Origin: Bacteroidetes bacterium UBA955
GTDB lineage: Bacteria; Bacteroidota; Bacteroidia; NS11-12g; UBA955
Assembly (NCBI GenBank): GCA_002293105.1
Contig: DBCP01000138.1
Span: 1 to 7,308, forward strand
Direction of reading: 5' to 3'
DNA length: 7,308 nt
Shown: positions 5,311 through 7,308 of the stretch, piece after piece
Numbering within the stretch: position 1 is the stretch's first letter
Layout of the letters: each line of letters opens with the position of its first letter
Made by a program: the position numbers and the translations under genes
Notes under the pieces: generated by a model
The model's database searches: none
What the model was told of the DNA's origin: nothing
What the model saw: only the letters and a program-made list of their open reading frames with translations

Positions 5311-6646
5311 GATTTTTCTCTATAGTAACCCGGATCTTTTTCACCTTGCGTGCATCGGCCGATTCAACGTTGAAATGAACCTGTCCTACCGAAACCTCAT
5401 CCCCCCGTTTGGGCATCCTGCCCAAACGCTCACTCACCATGCCACCCAAACTATCACTCTCCAACTCCAAATGTTCAAACAAATCCAATGAAAGTCCTAC
5501 TTCCCTGATAAAGTCAACCATCAACACCTTGGCCTCAAACACGTACACACCCTCTTTCAATTGCACAAAGCCCTTTTCCTCGTCGTCAAATTCATCCTGC
5601 ATATCGCCAAATACCTCATCCAAAATGTCTTCCATCGTGATCATTCCACTGGTTCCACCAAACTCATCCACCACAATCGCCAAGTGATTGTGATTCGTAC
5701 GCATCTCACCCAAAGTATCATCAATGGCCTTGTTTTCTGGAATGAAATAGGGTGCCTTTACAAACTGCATCCAATCAAAGTCCGACCCCGCATCCAAATG
5801 GGGAATCAACCGCTTAATGCTCAACACCCCCACAATCGCATCAATGGTTTTATCGTACACTGGAATGCGTGAAAAACCACTTTCCCTCACCACCGACAAC
5901 AGTTTATGGTAATCCGTGGAACGCTCCACCGCCGTCATATCCACCCGCGACCGCATGATTTGCTTTACCTGAATGCTGCTCATGTTCACAATACCCTTCA
6001 AAATTTCTTTCTCCTGCTGGGCATCCTCTTGGTCTGTGGCCATGTCAATGGCCATGGATAATTCCTCTGGCGTTAACTCATGGGCTTGAGGCTTCACACC
6101 GCGCTCTAACAAACTGCCAAACTTTACCAACAAAAAGGTAAATGGAGAAAAAAACCAAACGAAAGCACGCATCGGATACACCAAGAAACGCGACGCCGAC
6201 TTGTAGTTTTGGGTCGCAAACACCTTCGGCACAACCTCCCCAAAGACCAATATCACCACCGTAACAACAATGGCCTCTACAAAAAACTTCAACCAAGGCA
6301 ATGCCTCGAGGTTGAACAATTTCTCTGTCAGCAAAATGGCAATCAATACAAAAGCCACATTCACCAAACTGTTCAACAACAGCATGGTCGCCAACAATTG
6401 CTTGGGCCTTTCCAATACCTCCAATATGTATTTTGCCGTCTTCGACTTCTCTTCACGCAATGCCTCGGTGTCAGAATCGCGGTGTGAGAAAAATGCGTTT
6501 TCCGAACTCGAACAAATGGCCGAAATCAGCAAACACAACAACAATATCAACGAATAAACCACAATTTCGGGCACATCAGCCGCTGAAATGGGTTGAATAA
6601 TGGTTTGAAATGTCAAGCCCGTGGGACCAGGATCATCTATACTCAT
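5297..6646 (-). CDS. gldE: GldE, CNNM/CBS-domain/CorC-HlyC family inner-membrane protein
   Basis: GldE is an inner-membrane protein of the hemolysin C/CorC family found next to gldD. In Flavobacterium johnsoniae extra GldE partly compensates for gldD defects (family knowledge). The 449 residues show the full architecture: a CNNM/DUF21 membrane domain (about 25-185) with hydrophobic segments near 28-46, 86-107, 121-139 and 156-177 and the motifs SSSENAFFS and GEVVPK; two CBS domains (about 225-345) with SRIPVYDKTIDAIVGVL and LAIVVDEFGGTSGMITMEDI; an acidic linker (GDMQDEFDDEE); and the CorC/HlyC transporter-associated domain (about 360-445). Relatives are implicated in divalent cation (Mg/Co) handling, and CBS pairs usually bind adenosyl nucleotides; whether GldE moves ions is not known. 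The start lies 9 nt after the ssb stop and the end overlaps gldD. No key segment is missing. A perfect 10-bp hairpin covers codons 407-414. Confidence 0.96.
   Translation of the reverse strand: MSIDDPGPTGLTFQTIIQPISAADVPEIVVYSLILLLCLLISAICSSSENAFFSHRDSDTEALREEKSKTAKYILEVLERPKQLLATMLLLNSLVNVAFVLIAILLTEKLFNLEALPWLKFFVEAIVVTVVILVFGEVVPKVFATQNYKSASRFLVYPMRAFVWFFSPFTFLLVKFGSLLERGVKPQAHELTPEELSMAIDMATDQEDAQQEKEILKGIVNMSSIQVKQIMRSRVDMTAVERSTDYHKLLSVVRESGFSRIPVYDKTIDAIVGVLSIKRLIPHLDAGSDFDWMQFVKAPYFIPENKAIDDTLGEMRTNHNHLAIVVDEFGGTSGMITMEDILDEVFGDMQDEFDDEEKGFVQLKEGVYVFEAKVLMVDFIREVGLSLDLFEHLELESDSLGGMVSERLGRMPKRGDEVSVGQVHFNVESADARKVKKIRVTIEKNHVGE
5406..5428. repeat. Perfect 10-bp triloop hairpin in gldE
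   Basis: Arms CGTTTGGGCA (5406-5415) and TGCCCAAACG (5419-5428) are exact reverse complements around TCC. It covers codons 407-414 (RLGRMPKR) in the CorC/HlyC domain of GldE. Unlike the others it is closed by an A-T pair and is less GC-rich, so base composition alone does not explain it. Confidence 0.92.
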
Positions 6647-6655
6647 GATTGCAAA

Positions 6656-7090
6656 TTAAAATGGCAGTCCCTCATCCTCTTGATCCATATCCATGGCATG
6701 TCCGCCATCGGTAGCATTCGTATCGCCCTGAGCATCGCTGCGCGACCCTTCCTCACTGCGCGAAGCCAACAAAGACCCCATCATCTGGAAATTGTTGACA
6801 CGAATCTTGCGAGTCTGACGTTCCTGTCCTTCCGCATCTGTATAACGATCGGTCCGAATCTTCCCCTCCACATACAACAAACTTCCTTTTTTGAGGTATT
6901 TCTCGGCCGTTTCTGCCTGCTTATCCCACATCTCCAAATTGTGCCACTCTGTACTTTCCAAACGCTGTCCATCCTTCGTGTAATAGTCGTTGGTAGCCAA
7001 AGTAACGTTTGCTACAACCCTGCCATTGTCGAGCCGACGAACCACGGGATCTTTCCCCAGTCTTCCCAATAAAATAACCTTGTTAATCAT
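6656..7090 (-). CDS. ssb: Single-stranded DNA-binding protein
   Basis: SSB coats single-stranded DNA during replication, repair and recombination and recruits partners through its C-terminal tip. The 144-residue protein has the OB fold in residues 1-108: NKVILLGRLGKDP at the N-terminus, VANVTLATNDYY, TEWHNLEMW with W49 matching the DNA-stacking W54 of E. coli SSB, and AEKYLKKGSLLYVEGKIRTDRY. A low-complexity linker rich in Ser, Asp and Gly (about 109-133) leads to an acidic tail ending DQEDEGLPF, the Bacteroidota form of the DDDIPF partner-binding tip. Length is slightly short but normal for the phylum. The gene follows mutY by 38 nt and precedes gldE by 9 nt, the conserved order, and is probably cotranscribed with gldE and gldD. 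No clear Shine-Dalgarno sequence precedes ATG 7090, as is usual in Bacteroidota. Confidence 0.97.
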   Translation of the reverse strand: MINKVILLGRLGKDPVVRRLDNGRVVANVTLATNDYYTKDGQRLESTEWHNLEMWDKQAETAEKYLKKGSLLYVEGKIRTDRYTDAEGQERQTRKIRVNNFQMMGSLLASRSEEGSRSDAQGDTNATDGGHAMDMDQEDEGLPF

Positions 7091-7128
7091 AATTTGCGCT
7101 GTATTAAATGCTTGAAACTCTTGTTTGT

Positions 7129-7308
7129 TTAGGTAAATCTAATCATTTTTTCCATCAAACGATGCAAGGGCAGGGATAGAATTTCGTCTTTTTCCAACCA
7201 TTGCCAACCGTCTTTCTTTACAAACTTATCGCTGGGAAGGCACAAATACCAACACTTGGCGTGAATCGTTTGGTGGGTGAGCTGATGTTTGATCGTTTTC
7301 TCGCCCTC
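7129..7308 (-). CDS. mutY: A/G-specific adenine glycosylase MutY, C-terminal fragment (5' part outside window)
   Basis: Reading the minus strand from the window edge gives 59 residues without a stop, ending in TAA at 7129-7131. The segment KHQLTHQTIHAKCW matches the C-terminal NUDIX-like domain of MutY, which recognises 8-oxoguanine opposite the adenine that the enzyme removes. The rest, including DGWQWLEKDEILSLPLHRLMEKM, fits the domain's final strand and helix (phenylalanine/glycine-poor W-x2-x-E-I-x-x-L-P-x-H pattern). The catalytic domain and Fe-S cluster are outside the window. Being upstream of ssb in the mutY-ssb-gldE-gldD order strongly supports the name. Only the end of the protein is visible, so integrity of the rest cannot be judged. 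Confidence 0.87.
   Translation of the reverse strand, partial: EGEKTIKHQLTHQTIHAKCWYLCLPSDKFVKKDGWQWLEKDEILSLPLHRLMEKMIRFT

Noticed and set aside
5363..5374. 12-base perfect palindrome TTCAACGTTGAA in gldE
   Set aside because: Zero-loop palindromes of six pairs are expected about twice in a window this size, so it is not part of the hairpin set.
6037..6054. 7-bp inverted repeat TGGCCAT/ATGGCCA with a four-base loop in gldE
   Set aside because: Explained by the repeated residues MAIDMA in the protein, and weaker than the triloop set.
7091..7128. Promoter upstream of ssb
   Set aside because: No convincing Bacteroidota TAnnTTTG element with a TTG box was seen in the 38-base gap; cotranscription from mutY is equally likely.

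Overview
The window looks like chromosomal DNA of a gliding-type bacterium of the phylum Bacteroidota. The main reason is the minus-strand gene order mutY (3' end), ssb, gldE, gldD, which is characteristic of that phylum. Supporting signs are a TPR/PD40/OmpA lipoprotein directly behind gldD, a Bacteroidota-type PdxJ ([16 protein letters not shown]) and little Shine-Dalgarno signal. The species cannot be fixed from the sequence.

Layout. Bases 1-1759 (+): the 3' end of a large gene for a probable outer-membrane beta-barrel protein, joined to pdxJ (vitamin B6 synthesis) by a one-base TAATG overlap. Bases 1820-2722 (+): an exported zinc phosphoesterase of the S1/P1 nuclease/phospholipase C superfamily, with all the metal ligands visible. 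It converges on the minus-strand cluster across 36 bases with no clear terminator. Bases 2759-7308 (-): transcription reads right to left through mutY (C-terminus only), ssb, gldE, gldD and a PorE-like OmpA lipoprotein. The gaps are tiny or overlapping (38 nt, 9 nt, 14-nt overlap, 4-nt ATGA overlap), so ssb to the ompA gene is probably one operon. GldD and GldE are gliding/type IX secretion accessory proteins. The last gene has the lipobox, TPR, beta-propeller, CarboxypepD-like and OmpA order of the T9SS protein PorE, so the operon plausibly joins DNA maintenance to the gliding/secretion machinery. No stretch over 300 bases lacks a gene, and no tRNA, rRNA, CRISPR array or insertion sequence was seen.

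The most unusual signal is not a gene. At least seven short hairpins with three-base loops lie inside coding sequence: stems of 8-11 perfect base pairs, one imperfect stem of 18 pairs, and one cut by the window edge. They occur in five different genes, far more often than chance predicts. Six of seven are closed by a C-G pair, three share a TGC loop on the coding strand, and the longest has the apex GCGAAGC, known as an exceptionally stable DNA mini-hairpin. The + strand is also strongly C-rich and G-poor whichever strand is coding, which suggests a replication-linked skew.
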